Both the position numbers and the translations under genes were made by a program. DNA of 64,000 nt, from positions 1-64,000 of the forward strand of contig JAJDBP010000035.1 in NCBI GenBank assembly GCA_029261295.1, read 5' to 3'. Below are positions 63,522 to 64,000 of the stretch, piece by piece (positions within the stretch are counted from its first letter, which is position 1; the number at the start of each line of letters is the position of its first letter). Source of the DNA: Nitrospirales bacterium (GTDB lineage: Bacteria > Nitrospirota > Nitrospiria > Nitrospirales > UBA8639). The notes beneath the pieces are model-generated. The model ran no database searches. It had not been told where the DNA came from and was given only the letters and a program-made list of their open reading frames with translations.

Positions 63522-64000
63522 TTAGATATTAATAAATGTAATCGTTTTTTTTAAATTTTCACGTGCAGGCTTCAGCCGTGATTCTAAGAAATTTCCAAAA
63601 TCTTCAGTATAGTCCACCAACCAAGACTTATGGTTCCCCGAAAGTTGATGTACACTTACTCCTTTCGTTGAAAAATCCCCCCACCCCATAGCTAAATCGA
63701 CATCCCATTCATGCCTATCCTCAATCGTTCGGGCTAGCACAATTTCCCCTTCAAATTTGCTTGTTGGCGCATAATTATCCATGGCCCGAAAAATGCGGTA
63801 TTCAATATATTCATGCTTCACAATTTCTATGAAGGTTCGAATATTCAAATCTGACATCCGCGCACGACTCAATAAAGCCTTCAGTTGGTTCAAAACTCTA
63901 AATGGGGCTGAACGACCAAAAACAGCTCCATTTGCATAATGTGGCGCTGGCGTAATCCATACAATGAGTTTAGCCACAGTTTCACCACGTCGCTGGAGCT
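63522..64000 (-). CDS. C-terminal part of a thioesterase (alpha/beta hydrolase) domain, cut by the right edge
   Basis: The frame stays open to the right edge without a stop: LQRRGETVAKLIVWITPAPH at the left end of the protein is the strand-helix region of a type I thioesterase. Then come YRIFRAMDNYAPTSKFEGEIVLARTIEDR, LAMGWGDFSTKGVSVHQLSGNHKSWL and a C-terminal helix. GWGDF...GVSVHQLSGNH is the usual end of thioesterase domains from NRPS or PKS modules, with the catalytic His in GNH. The catalytic Ser and any upstream modules are off the window. A GTG at 63977 is an in-frame codon, not a likely start. Confidence 0.75.
   Translation of the reverse strand, partial: LQRRGETVAKLIVWITPAPHYANGAVFGRSAPFRVLNQLKALLSRARMSDLNIRTFIEIVKHEYIEYRIFRAMDNYAPTSKFEGEIVLARTIEDRHEWDVDLAMGWGDFSTKGVSVHQLSGNHKSWLVDYTEDFGNFLESRLKPARENLKKTITFINI

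Noticed and set aside
46687-64000. sigma54 -24/-12 promoters expected for the two sigma54 activators
   Set aside because: Only chance GG-N10-GC arrangements were found, for example near 60035, with the wrong orientation to any gene or lacking the TGGC and TTGC cores.

Overview
The window reads as a chromosomal segment of a Gram-negative, diderm bacterium. The gene content (separate glyQ/glyS, hydroxysqualene-type HpnD/HpnE, EcsC-like and SH3-like small proteins, an exosortase locus with PrsK/PrsR, uppS-cdsA-dxr-rseP-proS in one run) fits Nitrospirota, most likely a Nitrospira-like organism of moderate G+C. This taxonomic call is inference from gene content and synteny, not a database match.

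Layout. Positions 1-134 hold the last codons of an IS30-family transposase cut by the left edge. 224-9616 is a minus-strand housekeeping block: a lipoprotein, an EcsC-like protein, ribD overlapping ppdK, a two-TM protein, glyS and glyQ. 9880-17684 is mixed: a small lipoprotein, a FolB-methyltransferase fusion, a PHP phosphoesterase, an unknown acidic protein, a YjbQ protein, an SH3-like membrane protein, overlapping hpnD/hpnE, and a family-4 uracil-DNA glycosylase with a clamp-binding-like tail. 18324-21767 is a ydbH-ynbE-ydbL operon for the outer-membrane lipid pathway. 22251-26402 (minus) carries tldD, pmbA, an acidic-tailed protein and an acyltransferase. 26641-32737 (plus) is uppS-cdsA-dxr-rseP-proS, with a good sigma70-like promoter in front. 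Then come two tandem bifunctional-nuclease paralogues, rplM-rpsI with a strong terminator, and argC-argJ.

37449-46686 (minus) is a regulatory and export-sorting locus: a QseE/QseG/QseF-like kinase-lipoprotein-regulator trio, then exosortase, EpsI, PrsK and PrsR. From about 46.7 kb the DNA becomes visibly more AT-rich, intergenic gaps lengthen, and the genes are those of surface polysaccharide synthesis: a Wzx-type flippase, an SGNH/AlgX-like protein facing an MBOAT O-acyltransferase, a methyltransferase, a sugar epimerase, a Gfo/Idh/MocA oxidoreductase, a PEP-CTERM-associated-type beta-barrel, a large exported propeller/FN3 protein, an AsnB-type amidotransferase, a TylF-like methyltransferase, and, cut by the right edge, the end of a thioesterase domain.

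The most notable find is a cyclic-di-GMP-I (GEMM-I) riboswitch on the minus strand at about 59884-59975, upstream of the exported propeller/FN3 protein. With the exosortase system and the polysaccharide genes, it suggests that c-di-GMP directly controls a secreted carbohydrate-related protein of this cell-surface programme. Other unusual points are a lysine-rich histone-H1-like tail on pyruvate phosphate dikinase, the FolB-methyltransferase fusion, and a possible small ORF right behind the riboswitch. No tRNA, rRNA or CRISPR array was seen.
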